14,398 nucleotides of DNA. It comes from Flectobacillus sp. GTDB lineage: Bacteria; Bacteroidota; Bacteroidia; Cytophagales; Spirosomataceae. This document shows, piece by piece, positions 1-7,642 of this stretch (its first letter is position 1; each line of letters opens with the position of its first letter). The position numbers and the translations under genes were made by a program. Below the pieces are notes generated by a model that had not been told where the DNA came from, ran no database searches, and was given only the letters and a program-made list of their open reading frames with translations. The DNA lies in the NCBI GenBank assembly GCA_029865665.1, contig JARXAV010000239.1:1-14398 (forward strand). Reading direction: 5' to 3'.

Positions 1-315
1 GTTGATGAAAAAACACATGAGTCGGTATATGTTAAGCTATATGACGTGCTTCACTCAGGCACATTTTTTATTCCAGGAGATAAGGAACTTAAAAATGTAG
101 GGAACTTAATTCAAGATATTAATCAATATAGAGATATTACAAACTTTTATCAGGCTACCTTACCGAATATAACGGGTTTACAAGATGGAGTGGGTCGTGT
201 AAATATTACAAAACTTACGTCTAAGGAAGTAGAAGGAGAACTAGTACTTTTTGGAAATAATTCAGAAGGTAAGAAGGCAAGAATCGAATCTGCCAAATTC
301 AGAGCAAGACTTTAA
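1..315 (+). CDS. 3' end of an unrecognised protein (partial)
   Basis: Frame 1 is open from the first base of the window to a TAA at 313-315, so the gene begins upstream and only about 104 C-terminal residues are visible. A GTG at 46 is internal to this frame and gives no reason to start there. The fragment has no obvious membrane segment. It reads as beta-rich, with a GTFFIPGD turn early on and, near the end, an alternating pattern (GRVNITKL, then EGELVLFGNNSEGKKARIESAKF) that recalls small secreted or lipoprotein beta-sandwich proteins of Bacteroidota such as the DUF6252 type. That resemblance is from memory and weak, so no function is assigned. Hairpins follow the stop directly, so this is probably the last gene of its transcript. 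Confidence 0.6.
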   Translation, partial: VDEKTHESVYVKLYDVLHSGTFFIPGDKELKNVGNLIQDINQYRDITNFYQATLPNITGLQDGVGRVNITKLTSKEVEGELVLFGNNSEGKKARIESAKFRARL

Positions 316-347
316 AAAATCGTTTTGAGTCAAAAAAAGACGATTTT
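316..347 (+). terminator. Weak hairpin just after the upstream gene's stop
   Basis: An 8-bp perfect stem (AAAATCGT at 316-323, ACGATTTT at 340-347) starts one base after the TAA. It is AT-rich with a 16-nt A-rich loop and no good T-run after it, so it may be a weak terminator or an mRNA 3'-end stabiliser. The stronger hairpin at 378-411 is the more likely termination point. Confidence 0.35.
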
Positions 348-377
348 CAAGAATATATTTAGTGGTTAGGTGATATT

Positions 378-411
378 AAAACGTCCGTAGCGATTGCGTC
401 GGACGTTTTTT
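378..411 (+). terminator. Rho-independent terminator of the upstream gene
   Basis: A 10-bp perfect stem (AAAACGTCCG at 378-387 with CGGACGTTTT at 400-409) encloses a 12-nt loop and is followed by further T residues. It ends transcription from the partial gene before the fusA promoter. Confidence 0.8.
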
Positions 412-433
412 GTTTTATAATTAATATTAAATT

Positions 434-463
434 TTTGTATTTAAGTAAGATTGAGTAATTTTG
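434..463 (+). promoter_or_regulatory. Bacteroidota-type promoter of fusA
   Basis: TTTG at 434-437 is followed after 18 bp by TAATTTTG at 456-463, which matches the Bacteroidota -33/-7 consensus (TTTG ... TAnnTTTG) in every fixed position. Transcription should start near 468-471, giving a 5' leader of about 138 nt before the fusA ATG. The only gene downstream on this strand is fusA. Confidence 0.65.
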
Positions 464-474
464 CACCCTTAATG

Positions 475-568
475 GAGTGTCCTAAAAATAGGTGTTCAAC
501 ATATCTTGTCGAACTATGGAGGTTTTGATAATGAGTGGTTTAGCTTCGGCAAGAACAAACGGACATTT
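475..568 (+). promoter_or_regulatory. Structured 5' leader of fusA (candidate cis-regulatory RNA)
   Basis: By eye the leader folds into a closed unit. A closing helix pairs 475-482 with 561-568 (8 bp, two G-U). A long hairpin pairs 504-513 with 545-554 (10 bp, one G-U) and continues as 514-516 with 541-543 past a bulged C at 544; its 24-nt loop holds GGAGG and an ATG. A second set of pairings excludes this fold: 494-500 with 508-514 (6 of 7 bp, 7-nt loop) competes for bases 504-514, and CCTA/TAGG (481-484/489-492, AAAA loop) competes with the closing helix. Mutually exclusive helices in a long leader suggest attenuation or translational control of fusA. No covariation data are available here, and I do not recognise it as a named RNA family. 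Confidence 0.45.
518..522 (+). promoter_or_regulatory. Perfect Shine-Dalgarno GGAGG inside the fusA leader
   Basis: GGAGG lies 8 nt before the ATG at 531, which is ideal spacing, and sits in the loop of the leader hairpin. None of the genes whose starts are visible here (fusA, kup, pyrC, arfB and the others) has such a sequence, as expected for Bacteroidota. Confidence 0.5.
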
Positions 569-578
569 AACAGACTAA
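531..578 (+). CDS. Possible leader peptide (15 aa) upstream of fusA
   Basis: ATG at 531 opens a 15-codon frame (MSGLASARTNGHLTD) ending in TAA at 576-578, 29 nt before the fusA start. The reasons to list such a short frame are the perfect GGAGG at 518-522 with 8-nt spacing and its place in a structured leader. Ribosomes translating it would melt the 3' arms of both the central hairpin (541-554) and the closing helix (561-568), so its translation could be coupled to fusA expression. The peptide has no recognisable stalling motif and no run of one amino acid as in classical attenuators. Chance occurrence cannot be excluded. Confidence 0.35.
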   Translation: MSGLASARTNGHLTD

Positions 579-607
579 CGAATAAACTAAATTAATTAAC
601 ATTTACA

Positions 608-2701
608 ATGGCAAGGGATTTAAAATTCACAAGAAACATTGGTATCGCTGCCCACATTGATGCCGGTAAAACAACTACGACAGAACGTATTCTTTACTAC
701 GCTGGTGTGAGCCACAAAATTGGTGAGGTACACGACGGAGCTGCTACTATGGACTGGATGGAACAAGAGCAGGAGCGTGGTATCACAATTACTTCAGCAG
801 CTACTACTGTGGACTGGACTTATAGAGATCAGCAATACCATATCAACATTATTGATACTCCAGGTCACGTTGACTTTACAGTAGAGGTAAACCGTTCATT
901 ACGTGTATTAGATGGTTTAGTATTCTTGTTTAGTGCAGTTGATGGTGTTGAGCCTCAATCAGAAACAAACTGGCGTTTAGCAAATAATTATAACGTTGCT
1001 CGTTTAGGTTTCGTTAATAAAATGGACCGTTCTGGTGCAGATTTCTTGAACGTTTGTCGTCAAGTAAAAGAAATGTTAGGTTCTTATGCTGTGCCTTTAC
1101 AGTTACCTATCGGTTCTGAAGATACATTTGAAGGTGTAGTTGACTTAGTAAACTTCCGTGGTATCAAATGGAATGAGCATGATAAAGGAATGACTTTTGA
1201 AGTTGTGCCAATTCCTGAAGATATGATTGACGAAGCTACTGAATACCGTGAGAAATTATTGGAAGCAGTTGCTGAATTTGATGAGTCTTTGATGGAGAAA
1301 TATTTCGAAGATCCAGCTTCTATCACAGAAGATGAAATTTTAGCTGCTCTTCGTGCTGCAACAATCTCAATGAAAATCGTTCCAATGTTATGTGGTTCAT
1401 CTTTCAAAAACAAAGGTGTTCAAACAATGTTGGATTATGTGATGGCAATTTTACCATCTCCAATGGATAAAGAATCTGTAAAAGGTATCGACCCTAAAAC
1501 AGATCAAGAAGTTGAGCGTAAACCAAGTGTTGACGAACCATTTGCTGCGTTAGCATTTAAAATCGCAACTGACCCTTACGTAGGTCGTTTATGTTTCGTT
1601 CGTGCTTACTCTGGTGTATTAGAGGCTGGTTCTTATATCTTGAACAACCGTTCAGGAAACAAAGAACGTATCTCTCGTATCTTCCAAATGCACGCTAACA
1701 AGCAAAACTCTATCGAGCGTTTAGAAGCGGGTGATATTGCTGCGGTTGTTGGTTTCAAAGACATCAAAACTGGTGATACGCTTTCTGCTGAAAAACACCC
1801 AATCGTTCTTGAATCAATGGTATTCCCTGATCCAGTTATCGGATATGCAATTGAGCCTAAGAAATCGGCTGATCAAGATAACTTCTCTAAAGCTATCGGT
1901 AAGTTAATCGAAGAAGATCCAACGTTACAAGTTGAATCTAACGAGGAAACTGGACAGACAATCATCAAAGGGATGGGTGAGCTTCACCTTGAAATCATCA
2001 TCGACCGTATGCGTCGTGAATTCAAAGTAGAAGTTAACCAAGGTGCTCCACAAGTAGCATACAAAGAATCGTTAACGAAAACTACTGAACACCGTGAAGT
2101 TTACAAGAAACAGTCGGGTGGTAAAGGTAAATTCGCCGATATCGTATTCGAAATGGGACCTAGAGAAGATGGTAAAGAAGGCTTAGAATTCGTTAATGGT
2201 ATTGTAGGTGGTGTGATTCCAAGAGAATTTATCCCTGCTATCCAAAAAGGATTCGAAGGTGCTATGAAAAATGGTGCTTTAGCTGGATACCCAATGGACT
2301 CAATGAGAGTACGTTTATTCCACGGTTCATTCCACGATGTCGATTCAGATGCGTTATCATTTGAATTAGCAGCTCGTATGGGTTACAAAGAAGCAGCAAA
2401 AGCGGCAGGTGCTAAATTAATGGAACCTATCATGTCTGTAGAAGTTGTTACTCCTGACGAATACACTGGACCTATCACTGGTGACATGAACCGTCGTCGT
2501 GGTATGATGAAAGGTATGGATGCTAAACAAGGTGCTCAAATCTTGAAAGCAGATATTCCATTATCTGAATTGTTCGGTTATATCACTGACCTTCGTACAA
2601 TGTCTTCAGGTCGTGCTACTGCAAACTTAACGTTCTCTCACTACGAATTCGTTCCTCAGAACATTTCTGACGAAGTAGTGAAAAAAGCTAAAGGTTTATA
2701 A
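608..2701 (+). CDS. fusA: Elongation factor G (translocase GTPase)
   Basis: EF-G drives translocation of tRNA and mRNA through the ribosome after peptide-bond formation and takes part in ribosome recycling; it is cytosolic. The 697-residue length is standard. The GTPase motifs are all present: P-loop AHIDAGKT (15-22), switch I RGITI (57-61), DTPGH (83-87), NKMD (137-140) and [11 protein letters not shown] near 262 as the G5 region. Domains II to V follow without gaps, ending in the usual HYEFVPQN region. The motif [18 protein letters not shown] is that of the housekeeping paralogue rather than a tetracycline-protection or FusA2 type. Codon use (CGT for Arg, GGT for Gly) is that of a highly expressed gene. 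There is no SD before the ATG, only an A/T-rich stretch. Unlike in the usual str operon, no rpsL, rpsG or rpsJ flanks it; it has its own promoter, leader and terminator. Whether it is the only fusA in the genome cannot be seen. Confidence 0.97.
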   Translation: MARDLKFTRNIGIAAHIDAGKTTTTERILYYAGVSHKIGEVHDGAATMDWMEQEQERGITITSAATTVDWTYRDQQYHINIIDTPGHVDFTVEVNRSLRVLDGLVFLFSAVDGVEPQSETNWRLANNYNVARLGFVNKMDRSGADFLNVCRQVKEMLGSYAVPLQLPIGSEDTFEGVVDLVNFRGIKWNEHDKGMTFEVVPIPEDMIDEATEYREKLLEAVAEFDESLMEKYFEDPASITEDEILAALRAATISMKIVPMLCGSSFKNKGVQTMLDYVMAILPSPMDKESVKGIDPKTDQEVERKPSVDEPFAALAFKIATDPYVGRLCFVRAYSGVLEAGSYILNNRSGNKERISRIFQMHANKQNSIERLEAGDIAAVVGFKDIKTGDTLSAEKHPIVLESMVFPDPVIGYAIEPKKSADQDNFSKAIGKLIEEDPTLQVESNEETGQTIIKGMGELHLEIIIDRMRREFKVEVNQGAPQVAYKESLTKTTEHREVYKKQSGGKGKFADIVFEMGPREDGKEGLEFVNGIVGGVIPREFIPAIQKGFEGAMKNGALAGYPMDSMRVRLFHGSFHDVDSDALSFELAARMGYKEAAKAAGAKLMEPIMSVEVVTPDEYTGPITGDMNRRRGMMKGMDAKQGAQILKADIPLSELFGYITDLRTMSSGRATANLTFSHYEFVPQNISDEVVKKAKGL

Positions 2702-2724
2702 TAAGAGTTAATTCTTATAGCAAT

Positions 2725-2760
2725 AAAAAGGGCTGTCTGCGAAAGTAGATAGCCCTTTTT
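2725..2760 (+). terminator. Rho-independent terminator of fusA
   Basis: A 14-bp stem (2725-2738 with 2747-2760; AAAAAGGGCT outermost, one G-U) has an 8-nt GCGAAAGT loop and ends in a T-run, 24 nt after the fusA stop. Confidence 0.9.
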
Positions 2761-2790
2761 ATTTGTGTCGTTTTGGAAATCTAAAAGTAC

Positions 2791-2828
2791 AAAAAAGCCT
2801 TCCTGTAGTTTAACAAGAAGGCTTTTTT
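2791..2828 (-). terminator. Bidirectional terminator between fusA and the epimerase gene
   Basis: A 12-bp perfect stem (AAAAAAGCCTTC at 2791-2802 with GAAGGCTTTTTT at 2817-2828) has A and T tracts on either side, so it works in both directions. It lies 19 bp beyond the minus-strand epimerase stop and is that gene's terminator, while backing up the fusA terminator on the plus strand. Confidence 0.85.
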
Positions 2829-2846
2829 ATATGCTTTTAAACTAGC

Positions 2847-3908
2847 TTATTTTAATACATACGCTAATTGTTCTTCGTTTTCGCCAATCCATTCAGTGAT
2901 TTCGCTTACGATTTGTTTCATCGAAATACTTGGTTTCCATCCTGTTAAGGCTGTTACTTTGGTATTGTCCGTAACATAAAGACGAATGTCGGCTGCTCTG
3001 TTTTCGGCAACAGGAGTAATTGGAATCGTTTTGCCTGTTACTTCTTGGCAAATCTGTGTTAGTTCTTGTAAAGAAGCACTTACTTCTACACCACCACCTA
3101 CGTTTAAGATTTCACCATTTACCGTATCTATGTTGTGTAGTTGGAAATCAATTAAACGATATAAATCGTTTACATGAAGCATATCACGAGTTTGCTTTCC
3201 TGTACCACCGTATCCAATGTAAGCTAATTGTTGTTGCCAGTAGTGTTTTGCAACCCAAAGCACCATTACGCCTTGGTCAACTTTTCCCATTTGCCAAGGA
3301 CCTGTTAAGACACCACAACGGTTGATAACGGTTTTCATGCCATAGAACTCGTTGTACTCGTGAATCATTAACTCAGAAGCCAATTTGGTTGCTCCATATA
3401 ACGATCTAGCTCCATCTAATGGAAAGTTTTCTGCAATTCCTTTAGATGATACGCCAGAGATTGCTTGGTCGTCTGATAAGCCAAAACGAGTATCTTGCTC
3501 TACAAAGTTTAATTTCTCGATTGCCTTAATCGGATAGATACGACTAGTAGAAAGGAAAATGAAACTAGCTCCACACTTTTTAGTGTAGTTCAAACAGTTG
3601 ATTGTTCCTACTAAATTAGTATTGATAAGGTAATCAGGAGTTCCGTTTAAGCCTGCTAGTACAGAAGGTTCAGCAGAGGCTTCAATAACGAAATCAACCA
3701 CAGGAAGTGCATCAAAGTCTTCTTTGTTACGTATATCTCCATGAACAAAAGTCGCACCTACTTTAGCTAGGCGAGGTAAGTTAAGTTCAGAGCCTTTACG
3801 TTTTAGGTTATCGAGGCAGATAACTTCGTAAGTGGGGTAATTTGTCTTGATTTGGATTGCAAGTGCAGAACCCACAAAGCCTGCACCGCCAGTAATAAGT
3901 ATTTTCAT
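2847..3908 (-). CDS. NAD-dependent sugar-nucleotide epimerase/dehydratase, CDP-paratose 2-epimerase-like
   Basis: An extended short-chain dehydrogenase/reductase of 353 residues, presumably cytosolic and acting on a nucleotide sugar. The N-terminal NAD-binding motif is TGGAGFVGS (6-14). The strand with conserved GDIRNKEDF (57-65) and LSTSRIYP (119-126) leads to the catalytic pair YGATK (Tyr171, Lys175). The later block with DQG, then GTGKQTRDMLHVNDL and NVGGG resembles CDP-paratose/CDP-tyvelose 2-epimerases more than UDP-glucose 4-epimerases, but the substrate is inferred only from remembered family features. The region around 126-170, with SDDQAISGVSSKGIAENFP, is an insertion between the Ser and Tyr active-site elements. 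The ATG at 3908 puts the nucleotide-binding motif at residue 6, as usual. No glycosyltransferase or other sugar gene is adjacent; the gene is flanked by terminators and is a single transcription unit. Confidence 0.85.
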   Translation of the reverse strand: MKILITGGAGFVGSALAIQIKTNYPTYEVICLDNLKRKGSELNLPRLAKVGATFVHGDIRNKEDFDALPVVDFVIEASAEPSVLAGLNGTPDYLINTNLVGTINCLNYTKKCGASFIFLSTSRIYPIKAIEKLNFVEQDTRFGLSDDQAISGVSSKGIAENFPLDGARSLYGATKLASELMIHEYNEFYGMKTVINRCGVLTGPWQMGKVDQGVMVLWVAKHYWQQQLAYIGYGGTGKQTRDMLHVNDLYRLIDFQLHNIDTVNGEILNVGGGVEVSASLQELTQICQEVTGKTIPITPVAENRAADIRLYVTDNTKVTALTGWKPSISMKQIVSEITEWIGENEEQLAYVLK

Positions 3909-3951
3909 CGGTTATTGTTATGCCGCTTATTTGTGAAGGAGTGAAATGAAC

Positions 3952-3992
3952 AAAAGGAAGCCATTTGTTTGGTTAAACGATGGCTTCCTTTT
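3952..3992 (-). terminator. Terminator of kup
   Basis: A 13-bp perfect stem (AAAAGGAAGCCAT at 3952-3964 with ATGGCTTCCTTTT at 3980-3992) has an inner GTTT/AAAC extension. It starts 6 bp beyond the kup stop. On the minus strand it is followed by Ts (A-run at 3952-3955). It separates kup from the epimerase gene, which lies 44 bp further on. Confidence 0.85.
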
Positions 3993-3997
3993 TGTAA

Positions 3998-5941
3998 TTA
4001 ATCAATACGTTTTAAGCGAACGTTTTCTGCTGGGCGAATCACTAATGGTACTTTTTCAACTTTAACCGCACTGGTATCAAGTCCGAACCATTTGTCTTCT
4101 GAAGGAGTGAAATCTTTGATGAAGAAATAGGCTTTCATAATCAATCCCTCATAAAGTGATAATTGATTGTCGTAAGAAAGGAATTTCTCTAATACTACAA
4201 ATCTAAAATCACCAATTACATTTTGTCTATTTAATGACTCATAACGAGAGGTAATATCTACTTCTCCATTTTTTACCATTTCTTCGACCACTCTACGGAA
4301 ATATAAGTTTATCTTTTGTTCCACTCTAAATCCAAGACGGAACGTGATTTTTATTACATCATCAGGTTCGATTACGTTCACCTTATATTCCATCGTGTAC
4401 GGGTCATCTAGGGTATCTACATGGACAAACCAGAAAATATCGGCACGTTTTGGACGTTTTTGAAAGATCGAATAGATAATTTTTGACTCAATTTCACTAC
4501 TACGAGCTGCATTGGACATAAAAACTAAGTGTGTAGCGTATTTTGGTACGGTCATATCTTCACTTAATTCTTTCAATGGCTCAATAAAATCGGCCATTTT
4601 AACATATTCTGTCAAACGCATTTTAATAATATTTGCTCGATGCCAGATAACCATCAAAACAATAATTACAGAAGCAATAAAGAGCGATACATAACCGCCA
4701 TGGACAAACTTACGTAAGTTGGCAATTAAGAATGAACCTTCAATAGCGACATAAACCACAATAAATGCCAAAATCCACCACATATCAAACTTCTTGATAT
4801 ACATGTAGTAAGCCATTAATGCTGTGGTCATTAACATCGTAAGCGTAATCGCAAGTCCATAAGCCGCTTCCATTTTGCCTGATTCTTTGAACCACAAAAC
4901 AACCGCAATACAACCCAACCATAAAAGGATGTTTACACTTGGTACGTACAATTGACCCTTTTGATCTGATGGGTAATGTAAGCGAACTTTAGGCCAGAAA
5001 TTCAAACGAATTGCTTCTGAAACTAGGGTAAATGAACCAGAAATCAAGGCTTGACTCGCAATAACAGCGGCTGCCGTGGCAATAACAATACCCCAAAGTA
5101 AGAACCATTCAGGCATTAATTCGAAGATTGGTTTACGTCCTTCTAAGAATTCGTTATTGTGAGCAATTAACCATGCACCTTGTCCAAAATATTGAAGAAT
5201 TAGGCTGATTTTTACGAAAATCCAACTGATACGAATGTTTCCACGTCCACAGTGACCTAAATCTGAATAAAGTGCTTCAGCTCCTGTTGTACATAAGAAT
5301 ACTGCTCCTAAAATCCAGAAACCACTTTCTCCACCATGTGGATTGGTTAGTAACTCATAAGCATAGTACGGATTTAACGCTCTAATTACGCTCCAGTCTT
5401 GTGCAATCCATAATATTCCGAAGAATCCTAGCATCGAGAACCAGATTAGCATAATCGGCCCGAATGCTCGACCAACAACCTTTGTTCCAAAGATTTGTAG
5501 CATGAACAACGCTGTAATAATCGCAATAACGATGGGTACAGTTTCGAGATCTGGATAGATTTTGAGAAGTCCTTCTACTGCTGAGGCGACTGAAATCGGT
5601 GGTGTAATAACTCCATCGGCTAGGAGGGTAGATGCTCCAATGATGGCAGGAATGGTTAACCATTTAGCATGACGGCGTACAAGGGCAAAGAGTGCCAAGA
5701 TACCTCCTTCACCTCGGTTATCAGCACGTAGTATGAGGATCACATACTTGAGTGTAGTTTGTAGTGTGAGCGTCCAAAATATACATGAAAGCCCTCCTAA
5801 GACGGTACGTTCGTCAATGGCTGATTCGCCAATGATTGATTGCATTACATAAAGTGGAGATGTACCGATATCTCCATAGATAATACCCATCGCTACTAAC
5901 AGACCTGCTGCGGTAGCTTTGTCCATATTCTTGTGTTCCAT
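3998..5941 (-). CDS. kup: KUP-family low-affinity potassium uptake protein
   Basis: Inner-membrane K+ transporter of the KUP/HAK/KT family, thought to act as a K+/H+ symporter. At 647 residues it is close to E. coli Kup (622). The N-terminal family signature YGDIGTSPLY is at 22-31 and the cytoplasmic-loop motif RADNRGEGG at 72-80; GASTLLADGVITPPISV follows near residues 102-118. About twelve hydrophobic segments fill residues 10-440. After that comes a soluble C-terminal domain of about 200 residues ending in the VPLVIRPAENVRL stretch, as in other Bacteroidota members. Two Mets (1 and 6) could start it; the first is used here, and neither has an SD. It is a single gene with its own terminator. 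The 231-bp region upstream carries the likely promoter. Confidence 0.95.
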   Translation of the reverse strand: MEHKNMDKATAAGLLVAMGIIYGDIGTSPLYVMQSIIGESAIDERTVLGGLSCIFWTLTLQTTLKYVILILRADNRGEGGILALFALVRRHAKWLTIPAIIGASTLLADGVITPPISVASAVEGLLKIYPDLETVPIVIAIITALFMLQIFGTKVVGRAFGPIMLIWFSMLGFFGILWIAQDWSVIRALNPYYAYELLTNPHGGESGFWILGAVFLCTTGAEALYSDLGHCGRGNIRISWIFVKISLILQYFGQGAWLIAHNNEFLEGRKPIFELMPEWFLLWGIVIATAAAVIASQALISGSFTLVSEAIRLNFWPKVRLHYPSDQKGQLYVPSVNILLWLGCIAVVLWFKESGKMEAAYGLAITLTMLMTTALMAYYMYIKKFDMWWILAFIVVYVAIEGSFLIANLRKFVHGGYVSLFIASVIIVLMVIWHRANIIKMRLTEYVKMADFIEPLKELSEDMTVPKYATHLVFMSNAARSSEIESKIIYSIFQKRPKRADIFWFVHVDTLDDPYTMEYKVNVIEPDDVIKITFRLGFRVEQKINLYFRRVVEEMVKNGEVDITSRYESLNRQNVIGDFRFVVLEKFLSYDNQLSLYEGLIMKAYFFIKDFTPSEDKWFGLDTSAVKVEKVPLVIRPAENVRLKRID

Positions 5942-6172
5942 AATTGGAATCCGATTGTAACTTTATGAATAAATTTGTGCTAAATTTTTCTGCTTTTCAG
6001 AAAGTGAGTGGCGGTCAAAATAGTTGAATCAAATTTGAAACTCTAAAAATTACAATGTTTTAGGGGTTTTGTGATAAATATAGAAAAAACTGGTTATTAT
6101 TGAAATAAACGAAGCAAATATAATATCTCTTCTGAATTATTTATCAAATATCTTTTTTAATGGCGAACGTGG
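5942..6172 (-). promoter_or_regulatory. Upstream region of kup with a candidate promoter
   Basis: This 231-bp gap lies between the kup start and the stop of the next minus-strand gene. The best match to the Bacteroidota promoter, read on the minus strand, is TATATTTG at 6122-6115 with TTTG at 6148-6145, a 22-bp spacer that is slightly long. It would give a leader of about 165 nt. I see no convincing terminator for the gene ending at 6173 and no known riboswitch fold. Confidence 0.35.
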
Positions 6173-7552
6173 CTAATTTTCATAGTAATATCCAAAGATG
6201 ATATTCATTTCGTCTTCAGAAGTTAACCCGAAGTTTATCGTCTTGTTGCTGGTATTATTATAGGTGGTTACAGAAGTAAGCCCTTCGCCTTTTTTTAACA
6301 AGAGCGGTGTTTTTAAGTTTAGGATAAGTGGATGCTCCCAGTCGGTAGTTTCATAGACGATTTCTCCATTTCGTGTTCCTCCATTTATTTTGATAACAAA
6401 TTTTGTTCCGTATTTATGAAAATGGGAGGTAAGCATGATAATCGCTACATTTTTACTAAAGGTAAAATTAGTGGTGATGGTAGTTTCTTTTCCTGCGGGT
6501 AAACTAAAATTGGTATTATTGAAGTCAATCATTTTTACAACCTGCGTTACATTAGCCTTGGGCGTTGTGTAGAGGTTTACATAGTTTTCACCCAATAAAT
6601 AGCCTGTCGTTTTATTGAAATAATGAGGGTTAATATCAATCGAGTAGTTGGCTGGAAGTTGTAGTGCCATTCCTGCTGGAAGGGTATAATCCTGATTAGC
6701 ATCTGTGCCACCTCCTAAGAAAATATGGTTAGACATTTGTGCAAATGTCAAGATATTCAAGGTGTTATCAGAATTACGTAAATCACGAATGGCATCTAAA
6801 CTTGGCATTAAGGGCGAATTGCGATCTCTAAAATCATACAAAACAAGGTGATGACTATTGCTTCTACTTTTAAGTTTTATACGATTTACATAAATCTCTT
6901 CGTTATTACCTATGTTCTTACGCACGAAGATTTCTCGTTCAAAATTGGGTTGAATCGTAAATTGGTCAAGTTTTAATTGATAACCCGTTAGTCCTTCTGC
7001 ACTTGGCGTACTAAGGGCTGTAAAATTGGAGTTGTCGGTCACATAACTTGGAGTTTTATCATCTAAAAGGGTCTCATCCGCAATTCTACCTGTTTGCGGT
7101 GCTCCCGCTTCAATCCAGCGACGGACAAATTCTAGTTGACCTACCGAAAGCGGATTGCCTCCCAAAGGCATTGGAGAGCCGTAGTTCTTACCACTATGAT
7201 GGGCTGAATTCCAATTGAGTTTATGATATAGTAAACTTTCTAATGATTTATAGACTTTTACCCGTTGTAGGTTATCAGCAAGGGCATTCGCATTTTTGGG
7301 AGCAATACCTATCATATTTTGGTAAGCTACTCCTTTTGCTAATACAAGCCCATGTTGTGGAAAAGATGCATCCGTGCTAGAAGCATGACATCCAGAGGTA
7401 GCACATGATGGCGTTAATATTTTATCCTGAATGAGTGAGAAACTAGACACTTCGGTTGTTTGAGTAGTGTCAACACTTTGTTTACTACAATTGTATAATA
7501 AAGCTGTTACAGCTCCCATTATGGCTATATTCTTGAACGATTTCATTTTCAT
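6173..7552 (-). CDS. Lipoprotein with cytochrome-c-like and copper-monooxygenase (PHM-like) domains
   Basis: This 459-residue exported protein begins with a lipoprotein signal (hydrophobic to LLYNC, lipidated Cys22; the lipobox is loose, as often in Bacteroidota). Residues about 36-155 look like a small c-type cytochrome: PSCATSGCH (48-56) gives a CxxxxCH haem site with four intervening residues instead of two, SPMPLGG (126-132) offers Met128 as sixth ligand, and LSVGQLEFVRRWIEAGAP (135-152) is the usual closing helix. Residues about 190-459 carry the ligand pattern of peptidylglycine-hydroxylase-like type II copper monooxygenases: HH (234-235) and H310 for one copper, HFH (377-379) and Met449 for the other. 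Haem binding, copper binding and substrate are all inferred. A role in extracellular redox or oxidation of an unknown substrate is possible. The gene stands alone, divergent from the RlpA-like gene. Confidence 0.7.
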   Translation of the reverse strand: MKMKSFKNIAIMGAVTALLYNCSKQSVDTTQTTEVSSFSLIQDKILTPSCATSGCHASSTDASFPQHGLVLAKGVAYQNMIGIAPKNANALADNLQRVKVYKSLESLLYHKLNWNSAHHSGKNYGSPMPLGGNPLSVGQLEFVRRWIEAGAPQTGRIADETLLDDKTPSYVTDNSNFTALSTPSAEGLTGYQLKLDQFTIQPNFEREIFVRKNIGNNEEIYVNRIKLKSRSNSHHLVLYDFRDRNSPLMPSLDAIRDLRNSDNTLNILTFAQMSNHIFLGGGTDANQDYTLPAGMALQLPANYSIDINPHYFNKTTGYLLGENYVNLYTTPKANVTQVVKMIDFNNTNFSLPAGKETTITTNFTFSKNVAIIMLTSHFHKYGTKFVIKINGGTRNGEIVYETTDWEHPLILNLKTPLLLKKGEGLTSVTTYNNTSNKTINFGLTSEDEMNIIFGYYYEN

Positions 7553-7563
7553 AATTTCATTTT

Positions 7564-7595
7564 TTTGTAATTTAATAAAATATCCTGTAAATTAA
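7564..7595 (+). promoter_or_regulatory. Possible promoter of the RlpA-like gene in the divergent 90-bp gap
   Basis: TTTG at 7564-7567 is followed after 20 bp by TAAATTAA at 7588-7595. The spacing is right, but the second box fits TAnnTTTG in only part of its positions. The 90-bp gap (7553-7642) must hold promoters for both divergent genes; I could not find a good one for the minus-strand lipoprotein. Confidence 0.3.
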
Positions 7596-7642
7596 ACAAC
7601 TCAATATAAAGTAGTTACCCATTAAATTAATCCTTAAAATGT

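Noticed and set aside
1..315. Starting the first gene at the GTG at 46
   Set aside because: The frame is open to the window edge, and the residues before it continue the same composition, so the gene is truncated by the window.
1084..1413. 109-residue minus-strand ORF inside fusA
   Set aside because: It is a shadow of fusA's highly biased codons, has no domain and has no promoter.
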